Shown piece after piece: positions 15,568-24,214 of a stretch of DNA of 35,650 nucleotides; position 1 is the first letter of the stretch; every line of letters begins with the position of its first letter. The position numbers were made by a program, and so were the translations under genes. Origin of the DNA: Actinomadura sp. CNU-125 (GTDB lineage: Bacteria; Actinomycetota; Actinomycetes; Streptosporangiales; Streptosporangiaceae); contig NZ_MKJY01000579.1 in assembly GCF_001942465.1 (NCBI RefSeq), positions 1 to 35,650 on the forward strand, in the 5' to 3' direction. Below the pieces are notes generated by a model. That model was not told the DNA's origin. It searched no databases and saw only the letters and a program-made list of their open reading frames with translations.

Positions 15568-18500
15568 GTGGCGTCGATCACCGTTGGTTCGGTCTCGGTA
15601 GACGTGGTTCCGGCCGTGTCCGGGTTCGCCCGTGAGATGCGCCGATCGTTGCTGCCTGACGCCTCGAGGGTCGGCAACGAGATCGGGGAGACGATCGCCG
15701 ACCGGATCACCTCGCATGTCGACGACATTCAGGTTCGGGTGGACGCGGGCCGCTCGGTCGCGCAGCTGCGCAGGATCGATCAGGCGCTCGAGCGGATTGA
15801 CGGTCGTCGTGTCCATGTCGAGCTGGACATTGATGCGCTCGGGGCGCTCGCTGAGGTGCGGGCGTTGGGGATCCTTCTGGATCGGCTGGACGGACGCACG
15901 GTCGGTATTGACGTGGACGTGGATCGTCCGGCGGCGGGCCTGTCGGCGCTGTCGGGGGCGGCTACGTCGGCGGCGGGCGGGCTGCAGCGGCTCGGCGGCG
16001 CCGCGGGCCTGGTGCGCATGGCGCCGCTCGCGGGTGGCGTGCTGGTGGTCGTGTCGGTCGTGCAGCAGTTCGTGGCCGCGGTCGGCCCTGCGGTCGGGAT
16101 CATCGCCGCCCTTCCCGCTGTCGCCGCCGGTGCGGTGGCCGCGTTCGGGGTGCTGAAGCTCGCCACCACGGGTGTCGGTGAGGCGTTCGGCGCGGCGTTG
16201 ACCGCCGACACCGAAAAGTTTCAGGAGTCGCTGAAGGGGTTGTCACCGGCGGCCCGGTCGGTGGCGGTGGAGTTGCGGGCCCTGCGACCCCAGTTGATGG
16301 GGCTGCGGAACGCCGCTCAGCAAGCCCTGTTCGCTCCGTTGCGGGGCGAGCTGACCCGTATGGCGGGCGTCCTCGGCGGGCCCCTCAGAGCGGGCGTGAG
16401 GGGCGTCGCGGGCGAGTTCGGGCGCATGGCCGCATCGGTGACGCGGTTCGCGCGGTCCGCCGAGACCGTCAAGGGCGTCCGCGTCGGGTTCGCCGCGGTC
16501 CGCGAGTCCCTGGCGGTGCTGCGTCCCGCGCTCGAGCCGTTCCTTGCCGGGCTGCGCGCGGTCGCGATCGAGGGCACGCCGGCGCTGACGCGGATCGCGA
16601 CGGTGGTGGCGGGTCTGGCGACCAGGTTCGGGGAGTGGTTGTCCAAGCTCGCAGAGTCGGGCCGCATCGGCAGCATTCTCGACTCGGCGTTTTCGTCGCT
16701 GAGCCTGATCGCCGGGGTCGCCGGGGACCTGTTCGGGATCTTCTCCGGCCTATTCAAGTCGATGGTGTCGGCCGGTGGCGGCCTGGTCGGGGTACTCGCT
16801 CAGGGCGCCGACCAGCTGAACCGGTTCCTGTCGTCGGCGGAGGGTCAGAACGCGCTGACGGCGTTCTTCCAGGCGATCAACGCCGGATGGCAGATCATCA
16901 CCCCGGTCATCGGGGTGATCGGCGAGCTCGTCGGGCAACTGGTGCGGGGCCTGTTGCCGGTGCTGACCCCGTTGATCGGCCTGGTGCGGCAGATGGCGAC
17001 CGAGGTCGGCGCGACCCTGTCGGAGGCGCTGCGGCAGGCGATTCCGTCGCTGGTGCAGATGGTGGTGGAGATCGCCAAGCTGTTGCCGCTGCTGACACCG
17101 ATTCTGCCGATCTTCGCGCGGTGGGTCGCGACGATCGCGCCGCTGATCCCGGCGGTGGCGAGTCTGGCGGCGACGCTGGTCGGCTACCTGGTGCCGGTGC
17201 TGCGGTTCGTGATCACGAACCTGGTGCGGTTCTGGCAGACGGTGGCGAATCTGGTGTTGCCGGTGTTCGCGCGCATGGTGTCGGTCGTTCAGTGGGTCGC
17301 GTCGATCATCACGCCGGTGTTCCACGGTATCTGGGTCGGGATCCAGACGCTCGGCCGGTGGGCGATGTGGCTATGGACGAACGCGATCCAGCCGGCGTTC
17401 CGTTTCATCGCGAACCTGGGGAAGTGGCTGTACTCGATCATCGCGGTCGCGGTGATCGGCCCGATCCTGGTGCAGTTCAAGATCTGGTCGACGGTCGCGC
17501 AATGGCTGTGGAAGTCGGTCATCCGGCCCGTGTTCTCCGGCATCGGCGGGTTCATCCGCGACACGTGGCGGAACGTCATCCAACCCGCCCTGTCGGCGAT
17601 TTGGGGGTTCCTGCGCAACACCCTTGGTCCGGTCTTCACATGGATCTACCGGAACGTGATCCGGCCGGTGTGGAACGCGGTCGGGTCCGCGATCGGGTTC
17701 GTGTGGCGCAACGCGATCCGGCCCGTGTTCAACGCCGTCCGTGACGGGGTGGGCAAGCTCGCCGGGTACTTCAGCACCGCCGTCAAGGCGATCGGGAAGG
17801 CGTGGGACGGGCTGAAGTCCGCAGCCAAGAAGCCGGTCGCGTTCGTGGTGAACACCGTCTACAACGGCGGGATCGTCCGCATCTGGAACGCGGTCGCGGA
17901 CCTGGTGCCCGGGGTGAGCAAGCTCGGCGAGGTCAAGGGGTTCGCGCGAGGCGGTGTGATGCCCGGGTACGCGCCGGGCCGTGACAAGCTCCTCGCCGCG
18001 GTCAGCCCCGGCGAAAGCATCTTCCGTCCGGAGTTCACGCGCGCGGTCGGGCAGGACTTCGTGACGGGCGCGAACGCCGCGGCCCGCTCGGGTGGCGTGT
18101 CGGGTGTCCTGCGGTATCTGCACATCGCGGGGGATCCCGGCATGGGGCCCGGGTTCGCCGGACACTTCGCCTTCGGTGGGATCGTCGGCGGGTTCCTCAA
18201 GGCCGCGAAGAACTGGTTCGCCGGCGGCCTGGTCAACACCGCGACCAAGGCGTTCAACCCGCTCATCGACGGGGCGCAGCGCGCGATCGGCAGGACCGCG
18301 TTCGGGGACATGGCGGTCGGTGCGGCGCGCGGCCTGGTCGGGAAGATCCTGGGGTTCTTCGGTCCGCTCGAGCGGGAGCTCGGCGGGAACGCGGTCGTGC
18401 GCGCGGCCCGCACGCAGCTCGGGGTGCCGTACGTGTGGGGCGGCACCAGTTGGGATGTGGGCCTCGACTGCTCGGGCCTCACCAGCCAGGCGTGGAAGCG

Positions 18501-18981
18501 GGGCGCGGGCGTGTGGATCGGCCGCACCACCTACGCGCAGTATCCGGACTCGAGGCCGATCGATGGGCCGCGTCCGGCGGCGCTGGGGTTCCCGCACCTG
18601 GGGCATGTGGTGATGGCGTCCAAGCCGGGCTACATCATCGAGGCGCCGTATACGGGCGCGAATGTGCGGGAGGTGCCGATCTCGCGTGGCTACCAGTGGC
18701 GGTGGCCGAATGCCGCATCGGGGCTGAAGTTCGACCAGGGCGGGTGGCTCCCCACCGGGGTCAGCATGGTCTACAACGGCACCGGCGCTCCGGAACCGGT
18801 GCTGACGGATGCGCAGTGGGCTCGGGTGTCTGATGCCGCCGCCGGTGGGGACGGGGGGACGCACTTCCACGCGCACCTGGACGAGATGACCAAGGCCGCG
18901 TACGAGTCGCAGATTCGGACGGCGTTCACGGCGATGCAAGTCGCGCAGGCGCAGCGGGACCGCACCGGTCGGCGGAGGTGA
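15568..18981 (+). CDS. Phage tail tape-measure protein with NlpC/P60 domain
   Basis: 1137 residues. The N-terminus ITVGSVSVDVVPAVSGFAREMR is typical of actinophage tape-measure proteins. Hydrophobic segments follow (about 150-215), then long Leu/Val/Ile-rich helices. A Trp-rich region of degenerate repeats (about 590-740) contains IRPVFSGIGGFIRDTW, IRPVWNAVGSAIGFVW and IRPVFNAV. The C-terminus (about 940-1050) is an NlpC/P60 endopeptidase: VPYVWGGTSWDVGLDCSGLTSQA with the nucleophile Cys near 966, and HLGHVVMAS supplying His. Such proteins set tail length and degrade peptidoglycan during injection. GTG 15568 follows GAGGGAG by 7 bases. It is intact and long, yet no other tail, head or packaging gene is present. 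Confidence 0.87.
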   Translation: MASITVGSVSVDVVPAVSGFAREMRRSLLPDASRVGNEIGETIADRITSHVDDIQVRVDAGRSVAQLRRIDQALERIDGRRVHVELDIDALGALAEVRALGILLDRLDGRTVGIDVDVDRPAAGLSALSGAATSAAGGLQRLGGAAGLVRMAPLAGGVLVVVSVVQQFVAAVGPAVGIIAALPAVAAGAVAAFGVLKLATTGVGEAFGAALTADTEKFQESLKGLSPAARSVAVELRALRPQLMGLRNAAQQALFAPLRGELTRMAGVLGGPLRAGVRGVAGEFGRMAASVTRFARSAETVKGVRVGFAAVRESLAVLRPALEPFLAGLRAVAIEGTPALTRIATVVAGLATRFGEWLSKLAESGRIGSILDSAFSSLSLIAGVAGDLFGIFSGLFKSMVSAGGGLVGVLAQGADQLNRFLSSAEGQNALTAFFQAINAGWQIITPVIGVIGELVGQLVRGLLPVLTPLIGLVRQMATEVGATLSEALRQAIPSLVQMVVEIAKLLPLLTPILPIFARWVATIAPLIPAVASLAATLVGYLVPVLRFVITNLVRFWQTVANLVLPVFARMVSVVQWVASIITPVFHGIWVGIQTLGRWAMWLWTNAIQPAFRFIANLGKWLYSIIAVAVIGPILVQFKIWSTVAQWLWKSVIRPVFSGIGGFIRDTWRNVIQPALSAIWGFLRNTLGPVFTWIYRNVIRPVWNAVGSAIGFVWRNAIRPVFNAVRDGVGKLAGYFSTAVKAIGKAWDGLKSAAKKPVAFVVNTVYNGGIVRIWNAVADLVPGVSKLGEVKGFARGGVMPGYAPGRDKLLAAVSPGESIFRPEFTRAVGQDFVTGANAAARSGGVSGVLRYLHIAGDPGMGPGFAGHFAFGGIVGGFLKAAKNWFAGGLVNTATKAFNPLIDGAQRAIGRTAFGDMAVGAARGLVGKILGFFGPLERELGGNAVVRAARTQLGVPYVWGGTSWDVGLDCSGLTSQAWKRGAGVWIGRTTYAQYPDSRPIDGPRPAALGFPHLGHVVMASKPGYIIEAPYTGANVREVPISRGYQWRWPNAASGLKFDQGGWLPTGVSMVYNGTGAPEPVLTDAQWARVSDAAAGGDGGTHFHAHLDEMTKAAYESQIRTAFTAMQVAQAQRDRTGRRR

Positions 18982-18983
18982 GA

Positions 18984-19026
18984 CCGGGGCCCGGGGGACG
19001 CGCGCCGTCAATCACCCGGGCCCCGG
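18984..19026. terminator. 12-bp stem terminator between convergent blocks
   Basis: CCGGGGCCCGGG (18984-18995) pairs perfectly with CCCGGGCCCCGG (19015-19026) over a 19-base loop. It lies between the tape-measure stop (18981) and the end of the minus-strand block (19031), so it can stop both. Confidence 0.65.
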
Positions 19027-19030
19027 GGCT

Positions 19031-19216
19031 TATCGGCGCCGCACCATCCGGGCGGCGACGTCGTCGGGACCGTCCGGCCCGTACATCCGGTAGGTGACGC
19101 CGGACGGCAGGGTGACGTGCCACCAGCGGGGTTCGTCACGGCGTAGACGCGCCGAGCGGCTCGCCGTCGTCGTCGCGGGGGACGTAGATCCCGTCCGGGT
19201 GCGTCTCGAGGGTCAT
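19031..19216 (-). CDS. Small hypothetical protein (probable frameshift)
   Basis: About 61 residues. ATG 19216 overlaps the stop of the upstream gene (ATGA) and reads MTLETHPDGIYVPRDDDGEPLGA. The other frame then gives RDEPRWWHVTLPSGVTYRMY and VAARMVRRR, ending at a TAA (19030). A one-base insertion near 19143-19150 separates them; without it the first frame stops at STP. The joined product has a plausible beta-rich composition. Function unknown. Confidence 0.45.
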
Positions 19217-19488
19217 CGCGTGCACCGGCCCGGACCGTGTTCGGGGGACGGCGACGCGGGGGGACCTGGCACACGGCCGGGTGCGTCACCGTCCCCGCTC
19301 CCCCCAACCCCATCGAAGACGGGGCGGCTCGAGGGCTCCCAAGCGCGCGGCGCGACACCGAGCAGCATCGTATAGACGCGCTCGGGGGCATCGGGATGAC
19401 CGGAACCCAGGACCGACAGCATCCGGTCCCACATGTCGCGGCTCATGTTCATCCACTCGCCGCTGAATCCACCTGATCCGGACATCAT
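19213..19488 (-). CDS. Small hypothetical protein
   Basis: 91 residues. GGAGGA sits 6 bases before the tandem ATG ATG (19488, 19485). The first half (GEWMNMSRDMWDRMLSVL, PERVYTMLLGVAPRAW) is folded-looking; the second half is Gly/Pro/Ser-rich and low in complexity. The stop overlaps the next start. No recognised motif. Confidence 0.5.
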   Translation of the reverse strand: MMSGSGGFSGEWMNMSRDMWDRMLSVLGSGHPDAPERVYTMLLGVAPRAWEPSSRPVFDGVGGSGDGDAPGRVPGPPASPSPEHGPGRCTR

Positions 19489-19576
19489 CGCCGGTCCTCC
19501 GTCGCTGCGATCACCTGGCGAAACAAAGCGTCACAGCAGCCGCAGGACCGGAGGGACATGGTTCGTGTCCCCTACC

Positions 19577-20808
19577 TCACACCAGGATCCCGATCCGGTC
19601 GGCCAATTCCCGGGCGTCGCGCCGCACCGGCCGGTCGGTCGCGGCGGCGAGATCGGCGACCAGGCGCCGCGCGTACCCGTTGAACCGGATCGTCTCGGGT
19701 GCCGCGGTGTGCGCGTCGCGCAGCGTGGCGACGGTGGCGGCCTGGTCGACGGCGAGGGCGTGCGCCCGCGCGACCTCGATCAGGTGTCTCCCCCGCCGCG
19801 GCCGCGAGGGGATTGCCGCCTTCACCGTCCGGCGAGCCTGCCGCACCGATTCGCCGGCCTGCCGCAGCTCGACCGCGAACGTGACGGCGTGCGCCCCCAT
19901 GATGACGCGGGAGAACGACGTCATCGGCTGATAGTGACCGGCCGGGAGAGATTGGGCGATGCGGTCGGCGTCGTCCCACCAGCGCCACGCCACGCCACGC
20001 TGACCGGCCCTCGCCGCGGTGTACCCGGCCTCGATGTGCAGGGCGCCCCACAACGCTCTCAGGTCGTCGCCGCCGCCGTCGAGGCGGGGCCGCAGGGTGT
20101 CGAGGGCGGCGCGGTTCACCTGCTCGGCCGCGTCGAAATCACCGGCGTCGCGGTGCGCCTGAGCCAACGACCACACCGCCGCGGCGAACGCGCCCGGGTT
20201 CTCGGACTCCTCGGCCGCCATCAGGGTGCGTTCGGCGATCCGCCACAGCAGACCCGCGTCCGGCTGATACGCCACGTAGAACTGCGCGACGTTGTACGCC
20301 CCGGCGAGGATCGCCAGAGCGCGCCGCCGGTCGGCTCCCTCGTAGGCGCGGGACGCATGCCGCGCGTCGGTGATCAGGGACGGCAAGAGCTCGCCGAGGA
20401 CGGTGCGGTGATCGGGTGCGGCATGCCGGCGCGCCATGCGGCGTCGACGCGGGCGGCGAGGTAGTCGAGGCGCTGCGGTTCCCGGCTCGGGATCGTCACG
20501 GCGTTGATCGCTTCCCGCACCGCGGGCAGGGACGGGTGCCCGGGGCCGCGGGACACGTCGATGCCGATGGGCTCGCCGCCGGTGAGGAGACCGACGTCCC
20601 GCAAGCCGAGGGCGGCGGCGATGTTCTGCAGCGCGGCAAGCTTGGGGTTGCGGATCTGGTTGGACTCCACTGCCTTGATCCATCTCGGGTTCGTGCCGAC
20701 CAGTCCGGCGAGGACGGGTCGGGTCAGCCCTCGCCGCTGCCGGTAGAACTTGATGCGCTCTCCGGTAGTCATGTCCGGGTCTGCCGGGTCTGGGGTACGG
20801 TCACGCAT
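19577..20808 (-). CDS. XRE regulator with TPR-like C-terminal domain (one frameshift)
   Basis: About 410 residues once repaired. The N-terminal XRE HTH reads GERIKFYRQRRGLTRPVLAGLVGTNPRWIKAVES, then LAALQNIAAALGL. The C-terminal two-thirds, in the shifted frame, is a chain of helical pairs (AILAGAYNVAQFY, FAAAVWSLAQAHRDAGDFDAAEQVNRAAL, GALHIEAGYTAARAGQRGVAW) typical of TPR regulators that bind peptides or signals. One base is missing near 20411-20416 (PHP then DHRTVLGEL). ATG 20808 has GAGCGAGG upstream; ATG 20772 is the alternative. Such proteins control many actinomycete elements. Its upstream 450 bp are filled with palindromes that may be its operators. Confidence 0.72.
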
Positions 20809-21255
20809 GACGGCCTCGCTCGGGTCCGTGGAGTGTCGACAGCTCCCACGGTACGGGCGGGGCCCTTCGCATGTCCGGGGGCTCCAACGTGTGAGTGCAC
20901 GCGCATGCGGACACGTGTGCCCGCGCCCGCCCACACGCGTACGCGAGCCGCCCCCCGGGTGTGTTGCGGCCCTGATTCGGTCTCTGACGCGATTTCCGGG
21001 CGTCGCCCGACCGCTGAGTCTCGCCGCCCCCTGCTGTGCAGTCTGGGGCCCGCTGAGGGTGCACTGTGCACCGTCCCACGCGCACGCGCGTGCGGGCGCC
21101 GCGGGGGCGCGCCTTGACTCCCGGAGGCGGGTCGACCGCCGGACTGTGCACTGCACACTGCACACCTCGCCCGCGTACGGGATTCGGACACGACCTAACC
21201 CGGGCATGCGGAAGGCCCCGCCGGTCGGTCGACCAGCGGGGCCCCACGGTGGCGG
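20809..21255. promoter_or_regulatory. Gene-free palindrome-rich region upstream of XRE-TPR gene
   Basis: No credible gene is seen in these 447 bp. They hold GGTGCAC-T-GTGCACC (21058-21072, perfect), TGTGCA-C-TGCACA (21145-21157, perfect), further TGTGCA words at 21035 and 21158-21165, and ACACGTGT near 20911. A GTGTG/CGCG-rich alternating purine-pyrimidine stretch covers about 20880-20945. A plus-strand TTGACT is at 21114-21119. It is an operator region, or possibly an origin or transfer locus. Confidence 0.5.
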
Positions 21256-21471
21256 TCAGGCCGCCGGGAAGACGAACAACTCCTCGCCGGTGCCGCGGCG
21301 CCACACCCGGATCCGGAACCCGTCACCGGCGACGTCGGCGCGGGTCAGGGCGTCGCGGAACAGGCCGCGCTTGTCCGCCGGGTCGGACGGGTCGACGGCG
21401 GAGGTGTACCGGTCACCGACCGGGGTCCCGTCTCGGGTGAGCTGCAGGTCGACGAGCTGACGCTTGGCCAT
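21256..21471 (-). CDS. Small hypothetical protein, 71 residues
   Basis: ATG 21471 follows GGAAGGA. The product MAKRQLVDLQLTRDGTPVGD ... FRIRVWRRGTGEELFVFPAA looks like a small beta-rich fold. It lies 13 bases after the DUF2637 gene in the same operon. No recognised family. Confidence 0.58.
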   Translation of the reverse strand: MAKRQLVDLQLTRDGTPVGDRYTSAVDPSDPADKRGLFRDALTRADVAGDGFRIRVWRRGTGEELFVFPAA

Positions 21472-21484
21472 GATCGGATCCTTC

Positions 21485-22384
21485 CTAAGCGCTCTTGCTG
21501 AGCGCCTCTCTGATGACCTGGGCACGCGGGTGCCCGACCTTGATTTCCTGCCGGATCGATCGGATTGAGGGGGTGCGACCGCCCGCGATCATGTCGGCGA
21601 AGTGGTCGCGGGCGGTCGCGATCACCTGTTCCAACTCGGGATCGGTCTCGGGACCGGTCGCACCCGAACCGGGTTCGGTGGTCTCGTCGTCGGCTTCGCC
21701 GGGGCCGGTGGTCGCGACCACCGAGAGACCGGTCGCGACCGGTTCCGGGGCGGTCTCGGGGGACCGGTCCCCGTCCGGTACACCGGTCGCGACCGCCGGA
21801 ACCGGGTCGCGACCGGTGGTCGCGGTGAGCCACGCGAGACCGGGATCACCCGTGACCGGTCCCGTGATCGCCGGGGGAGTGGTCGCGACCGTGTCCCACA
21901 ACTCCAGACCGGCCGGGGCCGTCTCGTCCCACGGTTCCGCGACCGCCTCCGTGACCGGTTCCGCCTGCTCGTCAGGGACCGGGACCGGGTCGGTCTTGCG
22001 GCTCTTGCGCATCTCACCGATGACCAGGTGGAAGCACCCCGCCGCGACCACCGCGGGCCATCCGGCGACCAGCGCCCCCGCCCACTGGTGCTCAACGCCG
22101 TGCGCGATGTTCCCGGCGAGGGTCGCGCCGATCCCCGCGAACAGCATCAGCCACGCCAGGATCGGGGACCGGTCCCCCCGGCGGGCGGCGGTCACGATCA
22201 CCAGCGAGCACGCCAGGATCAGACCGTCGACCGTGATCGGGAGGACCGCCGCGGGTAGACCGCTCTCGCCCTGGTCGGTCGCGAGGTCGTACAGGTGCCC
22301 GTACGACACCCCGACCGCGATCACGGTCACGACCGTCAGGGACAAGATCAGCCCCCACCGGATCGCCTTCTCCCCAAGAGTCAA
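21485..22384 (-). CDS. DUF2637-type membrane protein (Spd-like)
   Basis: 299 residues. Four membrane segments: WGLILSLTVVTVIAVGVSYG (about 10-30), AAVLPITVDGLILACSLVIV (44-64), WLMLFAGIGATLAGNIAHG (77-96) and AGALVAGWPAVVAAGCFHLV (101-121). A long acidic, Thr/Pro/Gly-rich linker follows. The C-terminus is a small HTH-like domain, DHFADMIAGGRTPSIRSIRQEI then GHPRAQVIREAL. This layout is known from DUF2637 proteins of actinomycete plasmids and integrative elements, sometimes linked to plasmid spread. TTG 22384 is the start: GGAGGAGG lies 7 bases before it and it overlaps the upstream stop (TTGA). The linker DNA carries five GGTCGCGACC palindromes. Confidence 0.72.
   Translation of the reverse strand: MTLGEKAIRWGLILSLTVVTVIAVGVSYGHLYDLATDQGESGLPAAVLPITVDGLILACSLVIVTAARRGDRSPILAWLMLFAGIGATLAGNIAHGVEHQWAGALVAGWPAVVAAGCFHLVIGEMRKSRKTDPVPVPDEQAEPVTEAVAEPWDETAPAGLELWDTVATTPPAITGPVTGDPGLAWLTATTGRDPVPAVATGVPDGDRSPETAPEPVATGLSVVATTGPGEADDETTEPGSGATGPETDPELEQVIATARDHFADMIAGGRTPSIRSIRQEIKVGHPRAQVIREALSKSA
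21710..21890. repeat. Five GGTCGCGACC palindromes in DUF2637 gene
   Basis: Perfect 10-bp palindromes lie at 21710, 21731, 21785, 21805 and 21881. They encode the repeated Val-Ala-Thr of the linker in different codon settings. Two of the spacings are 20-21 bp, near two helical turns. Confidence 0.5.
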
Positions 22385-22829
22385 GACCGGGCCTCCTCCG
22401 TGATCGCGGTCGCGAGGTCAACCGCGTTCTGAACCGCGCCCGCGAGACCGTCCGCACCGGTCGCCCGCAGCGTCGCCACGAACGTGACCGCTTCGGGGAC
22501 CGACAGCGACAGCGGCTCGGTGTGCTCCCCGTCGGGGGAGTTGTGGAACACCATCACCCGCGGCGCTTCGTCGTGGTTCGGGTAGAACACCGTCCCGCCG
22601 TCCCGCCACGGCGTGACCGCCTTCACCTGCCATACGTCCACCGCGATGATCTCGTCGTCGCCGAGGAAGGCGCGGGCGACGTCCCGCCCGTGAAGGACCC
22701 GCTCGGCGCCCGGCTTCTGCTCGCAGCCGCCCACGCACCAGGCCACGGTGGAGCAGCCGGCCGGGCGGGTGAAGTCGTCGAGCTCCCACTCGACGCCCCG
22801 CGGGCGGTCTCGATGATCGTGTACGTCAC
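22381..22829 (-). CDS. DUF6907-like protein (one frameshift)
   Basis: About 149 residues once repaired. GTG 22829 overlaps the stop of the upstream gene and reads VTYTIIETARGG; the frame then resumes as VEWELDDFTRPAGCSTVAWC and continues to AITEEARS. One G is missing in the run 22796-22799 (plus strand C4). Without repair the longest frame begins at ATG 22746. It has a Cys cluster, WCVGGCEQ, and an APRVMVFHNS-LSVPEAVTFVATL body, like DUF6907-type proteins of actinomycetes. A second, related protein is next door (22826-23191). Molecular function unknown. Confidence 0.6.
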
Positions 22830-23191
22830 CGGTCGTCCCCTTCCAGAACGCGTTGAGCGGCGGCGAGCACTTCCCACAGGTGCTGGTGCAGCGCCGCGGC
22901 TTCCTCGAGCGTCATGTGAACCGAGTCGTTCCAGGTCGACAGCACCACCCGCGGCCCGACCTCGCGCGGTTCCTGCTCGAGGAACGCGTAGACGGTCATG
23001 AGCTGCGCGGTGGGGTCGGTGTTGCCGTCGGCCTGGTGCAGCGTCAGGGGCACGCCCGGCATGGTCCTCGGCGCGATCGGGTCGGAGCTGCAGCCCCGGT
23101 TGACCGGCGCGTCCAGGTGGCCGTGGGGCAGGACGCACCAGTCGGGGCACGCCTCCGACTGCCAGATGCGCTTGGTCTGGTCGGCGCTCAC
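22826..23191 (-). CDS. DUF6907-like protein
   Basis: 121 residues from GTG 23191, overlapping the upstream stop (GTGA). It has CPDWCVLPHGHLD, a Cys/His cluster, followed by a beta-rich region (PLTLHQ, RVVLSTWNDSVHMTLEEAAALHQHLWEVLAAA) matching the layout of DUF6907 proteins. It appears to be a paralogue of the product of 22381-22829. Such proteins are frequent in Streptomyces and Actinomadura genomes near XRE regulators; no activity is known to me. Confidence 0.62.
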   Translation of the reverse strand: MSADQTKRIWQSEACPDWCVLPHGHLDAPVNRGCSSDPIAPRTMPGVPLTLHQADGNTDPTAQLMTVYAFLEQEPREVGPRVVLSTWNDSVHMTLEEAAALHQHLWEVLAAAQRVLEGDDR

Positions 23192-23492
23192 TGGGCACCC
23201 CCGGTCATGACACGCAGCGCGGGACGGCGCCGCACCGGGCCGCCCTCGAGCCGCTCGACCAGGTCCCACAGCGGCGACGGGTCGTCACGGTAGGAGTCGT
23301 CCGGCTCGGGCAGCGACGCGGGCCGCTCGTACGCGGTCGCCGAAACGGTGACGCCGGCGAACATGCCGCCCTGCTCGATGGTGCGGACGGACACGTCGCG
23401 CCGGTGATGCCGTGCTCCTCGAGCAACGCCGCGATCCCGGCGGACAGCGCGGCCGTGTCGAGCACGGGCCGCTCCGGCATGAGCGCGGTCAT
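23188..23492 (-). CDS. Small hypothetical protein (one frameshift)
   Basis: About 101 residues. ATG 23492 overlaps the upstream stop and reads MTALMPERPVLDTAALSAG to LLEEHGITG. The other frame continues DVSVRTIEQGGMFAGVTVSA to PALRVMTGGAQ. One base is missing near 23398-23404 (GCGGCCGG read as GCGCCGG). The end overlaps the next gene by four bases. No recognised domain. Confidence 0.52.
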
Positions 23493-23767
23493 CGGCCCGC
23501 CTCCCCGTCCTTGGTGACGTAGTCGACGGGGTGGCGGTCCAGGCTCTTGCGCATCGCCCGCACCACCGCGCCGACGTTCGGGTTGGTGTCGTCGACCAGG
23601 TAGTCGAGGTGGGCCAGGATCCGGGACGTGTTGTCGGTGCGGAGCCGCTGCCGCTTGTCGGCGTCCTCGGCGGTCGCGGCGGCCTGCGGCAGGTCGAGCG
23701 CCTCACGGAACAGCGCGAGCAACTCGCGCGTCTCGGCCGTGAGGCCGTTCGTGGGAACATTCCCCAT
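23489..23767 (-). CDS. Small helical hypothetical protein, first gene of minus block
   Basis: 92 residues. ATG 23767 follows GGAAGGA. It is helical (ETRELLALFREALDLPQAAA; TSRILAHLDYLVDD; NVGAVVRAMRKSLDRH). It is the first gene of the minus-strand operon and overlaps the next gene by four bases. Its promoter lies in the divergent region with three repeated operators (23890-23958). Function unknown. Confidence 0.6.
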   Translation of the reverse strand: MGNVPTNGLTAETRELLALFREALDLPQAAATAEDADKRQRLRTDNTSRILAHLDYLVDDTNPNVGAVVRAMRKSLDRHPVDYVTKDGEAGR

Positions 23768-23889
23768 GGGTTCGGATTCCTTCCAGCGAGGTTCCGGATC
23801 AAGGGCTCGGCCGGCGCTGCAATCGCCGTCCGGGCCCGCTTCTTTCGGGGCGCCCGCAGGGGCGGTTGGTTAGATGCACCTCCTTAACC

Positions 23890-23958
23890 GTGTATGAACA
23901 CAGTAAGCAGAAACCTTGTATGAACACAAGGGGCTTGGCAGAATTCGTGTCCATACAC
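23890..23958. promoter_or_regulatory. Three GTGTATGRACAC operators in divergent region
   Basis: GTGTATGAACAC (23890-23901), TTGTATGAACAC (23916-23927) and, inverted, GTGTCCATACAC (23947-23958) are near-identical palindromes with GTGT-n4-ACAC symmetry. They lie between divergent small genes starting at 23767 (minus) and 23973 (plus). A strong AAGGAGG on the minus strand (about 23880-23887) has no clear gene behind it. The set is a likely control point for the right end of the element. Confidence 0.6.
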
Positions 23959-23972
23959 GAGATGAGGGAGCC

Positions 23973-24213
23973 ATGACCGAAGAGAGCAAGCACAGCCGAC
24001 CGCGGCCCATCCGCATGCCAGAAGCCATGTGGGAAGGCGTACGGGCGCGTCTGCGAACGCCTCGATACCGACCGTGCCAGGCGAACGCTCGACCACATCC
24101 GCGCGGACATCAAGGCGCACGGCGACGAGCAAGACCTCGCAGACCTGGCAGCAGCCGAGGACGAACTAGCGGTACGTCGAGCACGGAAGGGTGGTCGGCC
24201 AAGCGGCGCCTGA
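23973..24213 (+). CDS. Small hypothetical protein at right end (one frameshift)
   Basis: About 79 residues. ATG 23973 follows GAGGGAG and reads MTEESKHSRPRPIRMPEAMW. The shifted frame continues YGRVCERLDTDRARR then LDHIRADIKAHGDEQDLADL and ends RKGGRPSGA at TGA 24213. One extra G at 24036-24037 separates the two. It resembles a family of short actinomycete proteins that carry a HGDEQDLADLAAAE-like helix; their role is not known to me. Its position beside three operators suggests that it could be a small regulator. Confidence 0.52.
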
Positions 24214-24214
24214 T

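Noticed and set aside
23868..23888. Leader peptide behind the strong AAGGAGG on the minus strand
   Set aside because: The only possible start (GTG) overlaps the ribosome site itself and the 24-codon frame is basic and featureless.
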